From: JAZFSZ01 sp036446455 | Lineage (GTDB): Bacteria > Pseudomonadota > Gammaproteobacteria > Acidiferrobacterales > JAJDNE01 | Assembly: GCA_036446455.1 (NCBI GenBank) | Contig: JAZFSZ010000124.1 | Coordinates: 1 to 7,097, forward strand | Direction of reading: 5' to 3' | DNA: 7,097 nucleotides | Shown: piece by piece, positions 1 to 6,422 of the stretch | Layout: each line of letters starts with the position of its first letter | How positions within the stretch are numbered: position 1 is the stretch's first letter | Translations under genes and position numbers: made by a program | The notes under the pieces: model-generated | What the model was told of the DNA's origin: nothing | Seen by the model: only the letters and a program-made list of their open reading frames with translations | Databases searched by the model: none

Positions 1-1
1 C

Positions 2-1882
2 CACGTCGACCATGGCAAAACCACCCTGGTGGATGAGCTGCTGAAACAGACCGGCACGCTGGACGAGCGTAACGGCGATCCCGATCGCATCATGGATTCC
101 AATGATCTCGAGCGTGAACGCGGCATCACCATTCTTGCCAAGAACACCGCCATCGAGTGGAAAGACTATCGTATTAATATAGTAGATACCCCGGGCCATG
201 CCGATTTCGGTGGTGAGGTTGAGCGTGTGCTCAATATGGTCGACTCCGTACTACTGCTGGTAGATGCCGTTGAGGGACCGATGCCACAAACCCGGTTCGT
301 AACGCAAAAGGCCCTGGCACAGGGGTTGCGCCCCATCGTGGTCATCAACAAAATTGACCGTCCCGGCGTCCGTCCCGACTGGGTGCTGGACCAGACTTTC
401 GATTTGTTTGACCGTCTTGGTGCCACCGATGAGCAGCTGGATTTTCCCGTTATTTATACCTCGGCGCTGTATGGTTATGCCTCGCTCGACGATAGCGTGC
501 GCGAGGGTAATTTTGAGCCGTTACTGGAATGCATCGTCAAAAATGTCCCTCACCCCGATGTCGATGCTGATGGTCCGTTGCAACTTCAGGTCAGCAGTCT
601 CGACTACAACAGTTATGTTGGCGTAATCGGCATTGCTCGCATCCACCGTGGATGCGTCAAAAGCAATGCCCCGGTGACGGTAATTGGCGAAGACGGCAAT
701 GTCCGCAATGGGCGCATTCTACAGATATTCCGCCTCATGGGCATTGAACGCACCGAGATTCCCGAGGCTGAAGCCGGAGACATTATCGCTTTTACCGGCC
801 TGGAGACACTTCATATATCGGACACCATTTGCGCACCGGATGCTGTTGAGGCCTTGCCGCCATTATCTGTAGATGAACCAACGGTTTGCATGACTTTTCA
901 GGTCAACACCTCGCCCTTTTCGGGGCAAGACGGCAAGTTTGTGACTAGCCGCCAGATCCGTGAACGGCTGAATCGAGAACTGCTACATAACGTAGCGCTA
1001 CGGGTGGAAGATATTGATGACCCGGACGACGCACAGGGAAGTGCAAGTGTCGCGAGAGACACGACTGCAAGGACGCAGGAGGTAGAGCAACGCAAGGAGC
1101 GGTTGCCGAGGAAGTCGGCAGCGACAAAATTCCGCGTATCCGGTCGCGGCGAACTGCATTTATCCATTCTGATTGAAAATATGCGCCGCGAAGGTTACGA
1201 GCTTGGCGTATCCCGGCCGGAAGTCATCATTCATGATGTCGATGGTGTTAAGCATGAGCCGTTCGAGCAAGTTACGGTGGATGTCGAAGTAGATCACCAG
1301 GGAACGGTAATGGAGAAGCTGGGCCTGCGCGGCGGTGAACTCAAGAGCATGATGCCCGATGGCCAGGGTCGTGTACGACTGGATTACAGTCTACCTTCAC
1401 GTGGACTTATTGGATTTCGCACCGAGTTCCTGACCGCCACCAAAGGCACAGGTCTGATCTATAGCGTGTTTGACGATTACGCCCCCATGAAACCGGGCGA
1501 CTACGGTCAACGACTCAATGGCGTTTTGATTTCGAATGGCCCCGGAAAGGCATTGGGTTTTGCCCTGTTCAACTTACAGGAGCGCGGCCGAATGTTTATT
1601 GGCCCCGGCGAAGAAGTTTATGAAGGCATGGTGATCGGCATTCATTCCCGCGAAAACGATCTGGTGGTTAACCCGCTCAAGGGCAAGCAACTCACCAATG
1701 TTCGCGCGTCGGGCACAGACGAAGCGATTACGCTAACACCGCCAATTCGCCAGACACTGGAGCAGGCGCTGGAATTTATTGATGACGATGAACTGGTTGA
1801 AGTAACGCCCAACCATATTCGTCTACGCAAGAAATTCCTGAAAGAAATTGATCGTAAGCGAGCGTCGCGCGCGGCGGTGTGA
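2..1882 (+). CDS. typA: TypA/BipA ribosome-binding translational GTPase, 5' end cut by window
   Basis: TypA/BipA is a cytoplasmic GTPase related to EF-G and LepA; it binds the ribosome and supports 50S assembly, stress and cold growth. The reading frame is open from base 2 and begins inside the P-loop (HVDHGKTT, G1), so the true start, about 12 residues earlier by comparison with E. coli as I recall it, lies outside the window; the GTG at base 29 is an internal valine. G2 (RGITI), G3 DTPGH (185-199), G4 NKID (347-358) and a G5-like SAL follow, then the beta-barrel domain and the EF-G-like and C-terminal TypA domains (SRGLIGFR, ISNG-GKA, ASGTDEA). The end (IDDDELVEVTP, then basic residues) is typical. 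Visible length is 626 residues against about 607 for the whole E. coli protein; a 33-residue insertion after VEDIDDPDD, before FRVSGRGELHLS, explains the excess. No frameshift or stop is seen, so the gene is probably functional. No clear T-tract terminator follows. Confidence 0.97.
   Translation, partial: HVDHGKTTLVDELLKQTGTLDERNGDPDRIMDSNDLERERGITILAKNTAIEWKDYRINIVDTPGHADFGGEVERVLNMVDSVLLLVDAVEGPMPQTRFVTQKALAQGLRPIVVINKIDRPGVRPDWVLDQTFDLFDRLGATDEQLDFPVIYTSALYGYASLDDSVREGNFEPLLECIVKNVPHPDVDADGPLQLQVSSLDYNSYVGVIGIARIHRGCVKSNAPVTVIGEDGNVRNGRILQIFRLMGIERTEIPEAEAGDIIAFTGLETLHISDTICAPDAVEALPPLSVDEPTVCMTFQVNTSPFSGQDGKFVTSRQIRERLNRELLHNVALRVEDIDDPDDAQGSASVARDTTARTQEVEQRKERLPRKSAATKFRVSGRGELHLSILIENMRREGYELGVSRPEVIIHDVDGVKHEPFEQVTVDVEVDHQGTVMEKLGLRGGELKSMMPDGQGRVRLDYSLPSRGLIGFRTEFLTATKGTGLIYSVFDDYAPMKPGDYGQRLNGVLISNGPGKALGFALFNLQERGRMFIGPGEEVYEGMVIGIHSRENDLVVNPLKGKQLTNVRASGTDEAITLTPPIRQTLEQALEFIDDDELVEVTPNHIRLRKKFLKEIDRKRASRAAV
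1031..1129 (+). repeat. In-frame insertion of tandem small hairpins inside typA
   Basis: These 99 bases (33 codons) have no counterpart in TypA of E. coli as I recall it, where the flanking residues are nearly adjacent. The DNA is a chain of short perfect inverted repeats with purine-rich loops: GCAC/GTGC (1031-1044), GTGTC/GACAC (1047-1062), CTGC/GCAG (1065-1078), GCAAC/GTTGC (1087-1106) and GTTGCCGA/TCGGCAGC (1102-1122, one G-T pair). The last two share an arm and so cannot form together. The loops are alike (AGGGAA, AAGGAC, GGAAG). The translation is polar and rich in Arg, Lys, Gln and Thr, and falls in a surface loop at the start of the EF-G-like third domain. This looks like a miniature repetitive element that entered in frame; whether it is repeated elsewhere in the genome cannot be seen here. 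Confidence 0.7.
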
Positions 1883-2099
1883 TCTCGACAATACAGACAT
1901 AGCGTATGTGTAATTAAAGATTACGGTATAAGTACACAACAAAAAAACATATAATTGCCTGACAATAATCAGAAAACCCGGGGTATTCGTGAACAAGTAT
2001 TCCCAACCGCCATGCAAATATCAGCGGTTACCAGATAGCACATAAATCAGAGACCGAATGGCCAATTCGGTACTGATAATAAATTCACGGAGCCAGTTT
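1883..2099. other. Intergenic gap typA-SET gene with short inverted repeats
   Basis: This AT-rich gap has no open gene on either strand that I can support. It holds several short perfect inverted repeats: ACATA/TATGT (1897-1909), GTAAT/ATTAC (1910-1924) and AACCGC/GCGGTT with a 13-base loop (2005-2029), besides the stronger hairpin at 2053-2071 listed separately. None is followed by a T-run on the plus strand, so I do not call a terminator for typA. I see no convincing -35/-10 pair for the SET gene. Confidence 0.5.
2053..2071 (+). promoter_or_regulatory. Perfect 7-bp hairpin in the leader of the SET-domain gene
   Basis: ACCGAAT (2053-2059) and ATTCGGT (2065-2071) are exact reverse complements around a five-base loop, ending 28 bases before the chosen ATG. 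An upstream in-frame ATG (2058) lies inside the left arm, which argues against it as the start. The element could be an RNA hairpin or a dimeric operator; no known regulator site is recognised. Confidence 0.45.
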
Positions 2100-2408
2100 A
2101 TGCCAGAAAAAAAACTTACTTATGTCGCCTCTTCCTCGATTCACGGAAAGGGCTTGTTCGCAAAAACCCGAATCAAAAAAGAAATCTACCTTGGCACATA
2201 CGAGGGCCCCGAAGCCAAACGCAACGGCTCCCATGTATTATGGGTTTACGAAGATAATGGTAAGGTTATCGGTCGTCGCGGCCTTAACAAGATGCGCTAC
2301 GTTAATCATAGCAATAAACCCAATGCCGAGTTCGACGGATTTGACCTCTATTCCACCCGTCACATCAAAACCGATGAAGAAATCACAATCGACTACGAAC
2401 CTTTTTAA
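2100..2408 (+). CDS. Small SET-domain protein, putative lysine methyltransferase
   Basis: The 102-residue product is essentially one SET domain, the fold that transfers a methyl group from S-adenosylmethionine to lysine. Visible motifs in order: HGKGLFA (15-21, the GxG cofactor loop), the TYEG turn (33-36), RYVNHSNKPN (66-75, the NHSxxPN cofactor/knot motif) and ITIDYEPF (95-102), where Tyr99 matches the catalytic tyrosine. There is no pre-SET or post-SET zinc cluster and no signal peptide or membrane segment, so it should be cytoplasmic. The start at 2100 is chosen because CGGAG (2088-2092) sits seven bases upstream; an ATG at 2058 would add 14 residues but lacks a good ribosome site and falls in a hairpin. 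The gene stands alone between typA and a transport operon, so its context does not reveal the substrate. Methylation of a ribosomal or other housekeeping protein is possible but only a guess. Confidence 0.85.
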   Translation: MPEKKLTYVASSSIHGKGLFAKTRIKKEIYLGTYEGPEAKRNGSHVLWVYEDNGKVIGRRGLNKMRYVNHSNKPNAEFDGFDLYSTRHIKTDEEITIDYEPF

Positions 2409-2534
2409 TTTGTTGTTCTGAACGCCCATTTTCCGCCAATAGCGACCACAAGCAACATTCAAAGCGCATCCAGGCCCGCCAATCGCGCACCTATCCCCCC
2501 TGGTTTCAATACAAGCCAAACACCTTGGCAATTA

Positions 2535-2579
2535 TATATTCCTAATGGGAATATAAGTATATTCTAATTCATTTGAATA
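2535..2579 (+). promoter_or_regulatory. Overlapping ATTC/GAAT inverted repeats, probable operator
   Basis: TATATTCC (2535-2542) and GGAATATA (2548-2555) form a perfect 8-bp inverted repeat around five bases. The right arm also pairs across two bases with TATATTC (2558-2564), which in turn faces GAATA (2575-2579); an ATTCA/TGAAT pair (2567-2578) is nested inside. The result is two palindromic sites about 23-24 bases apart, the second overlapping the predicted -35. This is what a dimeric transcription factor bound twice would need. ArsR-type and related winged-helix regulators use AT-rich ATTC...GAAT palindromes, but the spacings here do not match a specific consensus I can name. Confidence 0.5.
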
Positions 2580-2601
2580 CCTTTTCAGTGACAAGTATTA
2601 T
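2573..2601 (+). promoter_or_regulatory. Sigma-70-like promoter of the permease-nhaD operon
   Basis: TTGAAT (2573-2578, four of six matches to TTGACA) is followed after exactly 17 bases by TATTAT (2596-2601, five of six matches to TATAAT). Transcription would begin near 2608, giving a leader of about 200 nt before the ATG at 2811. The -35 lies inside the right half of the ATTC/GAAT repeats, so a bound protein could block or recruit polymerase. Confidence 0.55.
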
Positions 2602-2607
2602 CACGCC

Positions 2608-2810
2608 GAATTCAGACGACCTAGGCTGTCGTCTGCACATCAATACGTTTTCATCCAGCTAGTACTGTTCCTGTCAGGAATATTAAGCCGACCGCACTGC
2701 CGGGTTCCGGGATGTGCGCCGAACAGCTTTGCGCTCTGTGATCCCTCGCGCCGCCCGCCTAACCTGATGCGCTGTACTTGCTACGAAACTGATTTCCTGG
2801 AGTTCCAAAT
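2608..2810 (+). promoter_or_regulatory. Structured 5' leader of the permease-nhaD operon
   Basis: The predicted untranslated leader contains a strong hairpin close to its 5' end: CAGACGAC (2613-2620) with GTCGTCTG (2628-2635), eight perfect pairs and a seven-base loop. Next come TTCCT/AGGAA (2668-2680) and a two-part stem GCAC-TG-CCGG / CCGG-GAT-GTGC (2694-2717). A ribosome site GGAG (2799-2802) lies eight bases before the ATG. No hairpin plus T-tract terminator is evident. It may be a cis-regulatory RNA for ion or pH sensing or simply a long leader; I do not recognise a known riboswitch class. Confidence 0.4.
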
Positions 2811-4796
2811 ATGATCGCTCTGGCGGACGAAGAACTTACCCACTCCCAAGCGGCACGACCATCCGTCAAGCAAGTTATTGCCGCGGGAATTTTTGCCTTG
2901 TTTGCCGCCTACATGGCCTGGATTGTTCCCACAGTGGAGATTGCCTGGGTGAGCGTCATTCTGGTTCTGACTATCTATTTATTTGCCTTCGAAGTGGTGG
3001 GCGTGGACGTTGCCGCGATCTCCGTGATGGTGTTGCTTGGTCTGAGCTCACTACTGGCACCTGCCATGGGGCTGGAGCAGGGCCTGGTCGACACGCAGCA
3101 TCTGTTTGATGGGTTCGCCTCCAACGCAGTAATGTCTATCATCGCGGTGATGATTCTCGGTGCTGGCCTCGACAAAACGGGGTTAATGACCAGGGTGGCG
3201 GCATTTATTCTTCGAGTCGGCGGCACAACGGAAACACGCATTATTCCAATCATTTCCGCCACGGTAGGGATTATTTCGTCTTTCATGCAGAACGTGGGTG
3301 CCGCCGCATTATTCCTGCCAGTGGTCTCACGCATATCCGCACGCTCAGGTTTACCCATGTCGCGGTTGCTGATGCCAATGGGCTTCACCGCCATACTCGG
3401 TGGCACCGTTACCATGGTCGGTTCCAGCCCGTTGATCCTGCTCAACGATCTGATTCTGACTTCCAACAAGGCACTGCCCGCCACCCAACAGATGGATTCA
3501 TGGAGCCTGTTCGCGGTTACACCCGTGGGCTTGGCCCTGGTGGCTACCGGCATTATCTACTTCGTATTGGCGGGTCGTTTTGTGCTGCCGGCCACAAAAA
3601 GCGAGAGCAGTACCCGTGGTACCGATCCCATGCAGTATTTTCGTGATGTCTATCACGTAGATTACTCCATGAGTGAGGTAGTGGTGCAAGACAATAGCGC
3701 GCTCATTGGCAAACATCTGGATGACGTCGAGACCTTTTTTCGTGTACGCATTATCGCCAGCAAGCGTTCCGGCGAAGAGACCCGGGTTGGACCGGGAACC
3801 CTGGCTCGCGATACCGAGTTCCAGGCAGGCATGGTGTTGGGAGTGGTTGCAGATCCTGTAGACCTTACTAACTTCGTAGACAAAAATGGCCTGAAAAAAC
3901 GCACGCGACTGCGTACCTTTGCCGATGCGCTGGCGGCCACCAAGGCCGGAATTGCTGAACTGGTCATTCCGCCGGGCTCAACATTGATCGGTAAAAGCGC
4001 CCGCGATCTCTGGATGCGAAAAACCTACGGCCTTGCCATGGTGGGGCTGCACCGCAATGGAGAGACCCTGCGCGAGGGCGACGATATACGTAACCTGCCC
4101 TTTCAGGCCGGCGACACTCTGGTGGTGCATACACCCTGGGACGTGCTTGCGAGACTGGAGAAGGATCGTAACTTTGTGGTGGTGACAACCGAGTATCCCC
4201 ACGAGGAAACTCGTCCGCATAAACTGGGGTTCGCGATGTTTTTCTTCGCGGTTGCATTGTCCCTGGTCCTGTTTACCGACTTGCGCCTGTCCGTGGCCCT
4301 GCTGACCGGCGCCATTGGCATGATACTGTCGCGGGTGCTGACTATCGAAGAGGCTTATGAGGCAGTGAGCTGGAAGACGGTGTTTCTGCTGGCCTCACTG
4401 ATCCCGCTGGGACTGGCGGTGGAAACCACTGGCACCGCCAAGTGGATTGCAGAACAAGTTCTGTCCGTTGTTGGCGGCTCCCCGATCTGGGTAATCCAGG
4501 CAGCGGTAGCACTGCTGGCCACTTTCTTCACCCTGGTCATGTCCAACGTTGGCGCCACGGTATTACTGGTGCCGCTGGCAGTGAATATCGCTATTGGCGT
4601 CGGCGCCAGCCCGGCCGTGTTTGCCCTTACGGTAGCCATCGCGACTTCCAATTCTTTCCTTATCCCGACTCATCAGGTCAACGCCCTGATTATGGGACCG
4701 GCCGGATACCGGGTCACTGATTTCCTGCGTGCCGGTGGCATCATGACGGTGTTGTTCCTGGTCGTTATGATGGTGGTAATGAACCTGATCTTTTAG
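2811..4796 (+). CDS. SLC13/DASS-type permease with two TrkA-C (RCK_C) domains
   Basis: The 661-residue inner-membrane protein is a secondary transporter of the ion transporter superfamily. Two membrane halves (about 20-260 and 470-661) flank a soluble middle. Each half carries a re-entrant-loop-like motif: SSFMQNVGAA (156-165) and MSNVGAT (577-583), comparable to the paired SNT-type sodium and substrate motifs of SLC13 carriers. The conserved end NSFLIPTHQVNALIMGPAGY (614-633) is typical of SLC13 permeases. The middle holds two TrkA-C-like domains, about 287-355 and 382-450, each with an S(A/T)LIGK motif (296-301, 390-395), a type that binds small ligands and gates transport. GGAG eight bases upstream supports the start. 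Likely substrates are sulfate, another oxyanion or a dicarboxylate with Na+; the sequence does not decide. nhaD follows after 11 bases, which suggests the two genes share a sodium-related role. Confidence 0.88.
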   Translation: MIALADEELTHSQAARPSVKQVIAAGIFALFAAYMAWIVPTVEIAWVSVILVLTIYLFAFEVVGVDVAAISVMVLLGLSSLLAPAMGLEQGLVDTQHLFDGFASNAVMSIIAVMILGAGLDKTGLMTRVAAFILRVGGTTETRIIPIISATVGIISSFMQNVGAAALFLPVVSRISARSGLPMSRLLMPMGFTAILGGTVTMVGSSPLILLNDLILTSNKALPATQQMDSWSLFAVTPVGLALVATGIIYFVLAGRFVLPATKSESSTRGTDPMQYFRDVYHVDYSMSEVVVQDNSALIGKHLDDVETFFRVRIIASKRSGEETRVGPGTLARDTEFQAGMVLGVVADPVDLTNFVDKNGLKKRTRLRTFADALAATKAGIAELVIPPGSTLIGKSARDLWMRKTYGLAMVGLHRNGETLREGDDIRNLPFQAGDTLVVHTPWDVLARLEKDRNFVVVTTEYPHEETRPHKLGFAMFFFAVALSLVLFTDLRLSVALLTGAIGMILSRVLTIEEAYEAVSWKTVFLLASLIPLGLAVETTGTAKWIAEQVLSVVGGSPIWVIQAAVALLATFFTLVMSNVGATVLLVPLAVNIAIGVGASPAVFALTVAIATSNSFLIPTHQVNALIMGPAGYRVTDFLRAGGIMTVLFLVVMMVVMNLIF

Positions 4797-4801
4797 GGGC
4801 G
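4795..4801 (+). promoter_or_regulatory. nhaD ribosome site overlapping the permease stop codon
   Basis: AGGGGCG begins within the permease TAG (4794-4796) and ends six bases before the nhaD ATG at 4808. Ribosomes ending the permease would sit on the nhaD ribosome site, so the two proteins are probably translationally coupled. No promoter or terminator fits between them. Confidence 0.6.
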
Positions 4802-4807
4802 AAAACT

Positions 4808-6229
4808 ATGAAGCGAATTTTCTTGTTATCTCTGTCCGCTACCTGGTTTTTTGTCCCGGATATCGTCCTGGCAAGTGAGTCAGGGGGTCAAAGGCTGGAT
4901 TTGACCAATCATGTTATCGGCTACATGGCCCTTGCGGTGTTCGTGCTGGCCTACGTATTGGTCATGGCCGAAGAGTTCACGCACTTGCGCAAATCCAAAC
5001 CGGTGATCCTGGCCGCCGGCCTGATCTGGGGCATGATCGGATACATTTACGCATCTCACGGATTAACCGAAGCGGCAGAAGTTGCCGTGCGCCACAACCT
5101 GCTGGAATACGCTGAACTGATGTTATTCCTTCTGGTGGCGATGACTTATATCAACGCTATGCAGGAGCGACGTGTTTTTGATGCACTGCGCGCGTGGCTG
5201 ATTCGCAGTGGTTTTGGCTTTCGTAAACTCTTCTGGCTGACTGGACTGCTGGCTTTTTTCATCTCACCTATTGCCGACAATCTAACAACAGCGTTGTTGA
5301 TGTGTGCGGTAATTCTAGCGGTAGGTGGAACTAACAAACGTTTCGTTGGCCTCGCCTGCGTCAATATCGTAGTCGCTGCAAATGCGGGTGGCGCATTTAG
5401 CCCCTTTGGCGACATCACCACGCTGATGGTATGGCAAAAAGGTGTAGTGCAATTCTGGGTTTTCTTCTCATTATTCATTCCGGCAGTGGTCAATTTCCTC
5501 GTGCCCGCAGTTATTATGCATTTCGCTGTTCCAGACGAGAAACCAGAGACCAGTGATGAAAGTGTGAAAATGCGCGATGGCGCCGTGAGCATCATCTTTT
5601 TGTTTCTACTCACCATTATCACCGCTGTTTCTTTTCACAACTTCCTGCACCTGCCGCCGGTTATTGGCATGTTAACCGGTTTGAGCTATCTGCAGTTCTT
5701 TGGCTATTACCTGAAGAAGAAAGCCCAGCGCCAATTGGCGAGAGCAAATAACGAAGCCGAGCACGCCGGACAAATGGGTGATATCGTGCCCTTCGATATA
5801 TTCAACAAGATAGCACGCGCCGAATGGGACACGCTGCTGTTTTTCTATGGTGTCGTGCTAGCCGTGGGTGGTCTCGGCTTTATCGGCTATTTGGCAGTAT
5901 CGTCTGAGCTCATGTACGTGCAGTTGGGAGCAACGTCGGCCAACGTACTTGTCGGCCTGTTGTCTGCCATTGTCGACAATATCCCTGTCATGTTCGCCGT
6001 ACTGACGATGAATCCCGATATGTCGACCGGACAATGGTTGCTGGTAACGCTTACCGCTGGAGTCGGAGGCAGTATGTTGTCCATTGGCTCGGCGGCAGGT
6101 GTAGCACTAATGGGCCAGGCCCGGGGCAGTTATACGTTCTTTGGTCATCTCAAATGGGCGCCGGTAATCGCCTTGGGCTACGCCGCAAGCATCTTCACAC
6201 ATCTATGGATTAATGCGGCCTACTTCTAG
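4808..6229 (+). CDS. nhaD: NhaD-type Na+/H+ (Li+/H+) antiporter
   Basis: The 473-residue inner-membrane protein belongs to the NhaD family known from Vibrio and Halomonas, which exports Na+ or Li+ in exchange for protons and helps growth in salt at alkaline pH. A hydrophobic N-terminus (1-22, ending VLAS) resembles the signal-like segment of other NhaD proteins. About a dozen membrane segments follow. Family landmarks are intact: EEFTHLRKSKP (55-65), HNLLEYAELMLFLLVAMTY (96-114), ISPIADNLTTALLM (152-165) with Asp157-Asn158, NAGGAFSPFGDITTLMVWQKG (192-212) with Asn192, Asp202, Thr204 and Thr205, SAIVDNIPVM (386-395) with Asp390, and GGSMLSIGSAAGVALMGQARG (420-440). These charged and polar residues correspond to positions important for cation transport in V. 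cholerae NhaD. Length matches the family. It is the second gene of an operon with an SLC13-type permease; no obvious terminator follows. A diverged scrap of a second nhaD lies 560 bases downstream. Confidence 0.96.
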   Translation: MKRIFLLSLSATWFFVPDIVLASESGGQRLDLTNHVIGYMALAVFVLAYVLVMAEEFTHLRKSKPVILAAGLIWGMIGYIYASHGLTEAAEVAVRHNLLEYAELMLFLLVAMTYINAMQERRVFDALRAWLIRSGFGFRKLFWLTGLLAFFISPIADNLTTALLMCAVILAVGGTNKRFVGLACVNIVVAANAGGAFSPFGDITTLMVWQKGVVQFWVFFSLFIPAVVNFLVPAVIMHFAVPDEKPETSDESVKMRDGAVSIIFLFLLTIITAVSFHNFLHLPPVIGMLTGLSYLQFFGYYLKKKAQRQLARANNEAEHAGQMGDIVPFDIFNKIARAEWDTLLFFYGVVLAVGGLGFIGYLAVSSELMYVQLGATSANVLVGLLSAIVDNIPVMFAVLTMNPDMSTGQWLLVTLTAGVGGSMLSIGSAAGVALMGQARGSYTFFGHLKWAPVIALGYAASIFTHLWINAAYF

Positions 6230-6332
6230 GTAGGTCGACCACTGGGAAGAACAACTGACTCCAGGAAATACTAGATGATGCTCGTAGCGCTTGCTGGTAA
6301 ATCACTCCGATCCTTTTTATGTTTTTATGCGA

Positions 6333-6346
6333 TTGATATAGATCAA
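6333..6346 (+). promoter_or_regulatory. Perfect FNR/ANR/DNR-type binding box
   Basis: TTGAT-ATAG-ATCAA matches the FNR-family consensus TTGAT-N4-ATCAA in all ten defined positions, and the flanks extend it to six-base arms (ATTGAT/ATCAAT, 6332-6347). Its centre at 6339.5 would be -41.5 for a start at about 6381, the class II activator position; TAGTTT at 6369-6374 then falls exactly at -10. This predicts activation of the DsrC-like gene under low oxygen (FNR/ANR) or nitric oxide (DNR). Confidence 0.75.
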
Positions 6347-6358
6347 TTCCACTAGCGT

Positions 6359-6375
6359 GAAACTTCAGTAGTTTC
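6359..6375 (+). promoter_or_regulatory. 6-bp inverted repeat over the predicted -10
   Basis: GAAACT (6359-6364) and AGTTTC (6370-6375) are exact reverse complements around TCAGT. The right arm contains most of the weak -10 (TAGTTT, 6369-6374) expected for an FNR-activated promoter. A protein bound here would compete with polymerase, so a second, repressing regulator is possible. I recognise no specific family consensus. Confidence 0.35.
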
Positions 6376-6406
6376 CACCATCCGTGTGCAAAATATTAAC
6401 ATCAAG

Positions 6407-6413
6407 AAAGGAG
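6407..6413 (+). promoter_or_regulatory. Ribosome site fixing the start of the DsrC-like gene
   Basis: AAAGGAG is a strong Shine-Dalgarno sequence nine bases before ATG 6423. It rules out the upstream in-frame GTG at 6384, which has no such site and would add 13 residues unlike any DsrC N-terminus, whereas starting at 6423 gives the family's usual length. Confidence 0.7.
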
Positions 6414-6422
6414 TATTTACGT

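Larger units (their letters stand above)
2409..2810 (+). other. 402-base gene-free regulatory region before the transport operon
   Basis: No reading frame here is convincing on either strand. Bases 2409-2530 hold nothing I recognise. From 2535 the region carries AT-rich overlapping inverted repeats, a sigma-70-like promoter and a leader with several hairpins, listed individually. The long untranslated stretch in an otherwise compact segment implies that the downstream permease/antiporter operon is regulated. Confidence 0.6.

Noticed and set aside
29..31. GTG as the start of typA
   Set aside because: The frame continues upstream through the essential P-loop HVDHGKTT, so this is an internal valine.
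2058..2060. Earlier ATG for the SET-domain gene
   Set aside because: It has no good ribosome site, lies inside a perfect hairpin and adds residues outside the SET domain; ATG 2100 has CGGAG seven bases upstream.
2535..2579. Assignment to a persulfide-sensing BigR/SqrR-type operator
   Set aside because: Half-sites resemble ATTC...GAAT, but the spacings seen (7, 10 and 4) differ from the ATTC-N8-GAAT I recall, so I do not name the regulator.
2975..3553. 192-codon minus-strand open frame inside the permease gene
   Set aside because: It is antisense to a clearly coding transporter and shows no family resemblance: a shadow frame.
5146..5622. 158-codon minus-strand open frame inside nhaD
   Set aside because: Antisense shadow of a highly conserved gene.
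6311..6327. T-rich stretch as a terminator for nhaD
   Set aside because: No stable hairpin precedes the T-rich stretch.
6275..6355. 26-codon plus-strand frame after nhaD (AGGA eight bases upstream of ATGATG)
   Set aside because: Very short, no recognisable features, and it runs through the FNR box; more likely regulatory DNA.
6384..6386. Upstream GTG for the DsrC-like gene
   Set aside because: It lacks a ribosome site and adds residues unlike the family; AAAGGAG before 6423 decides the start.
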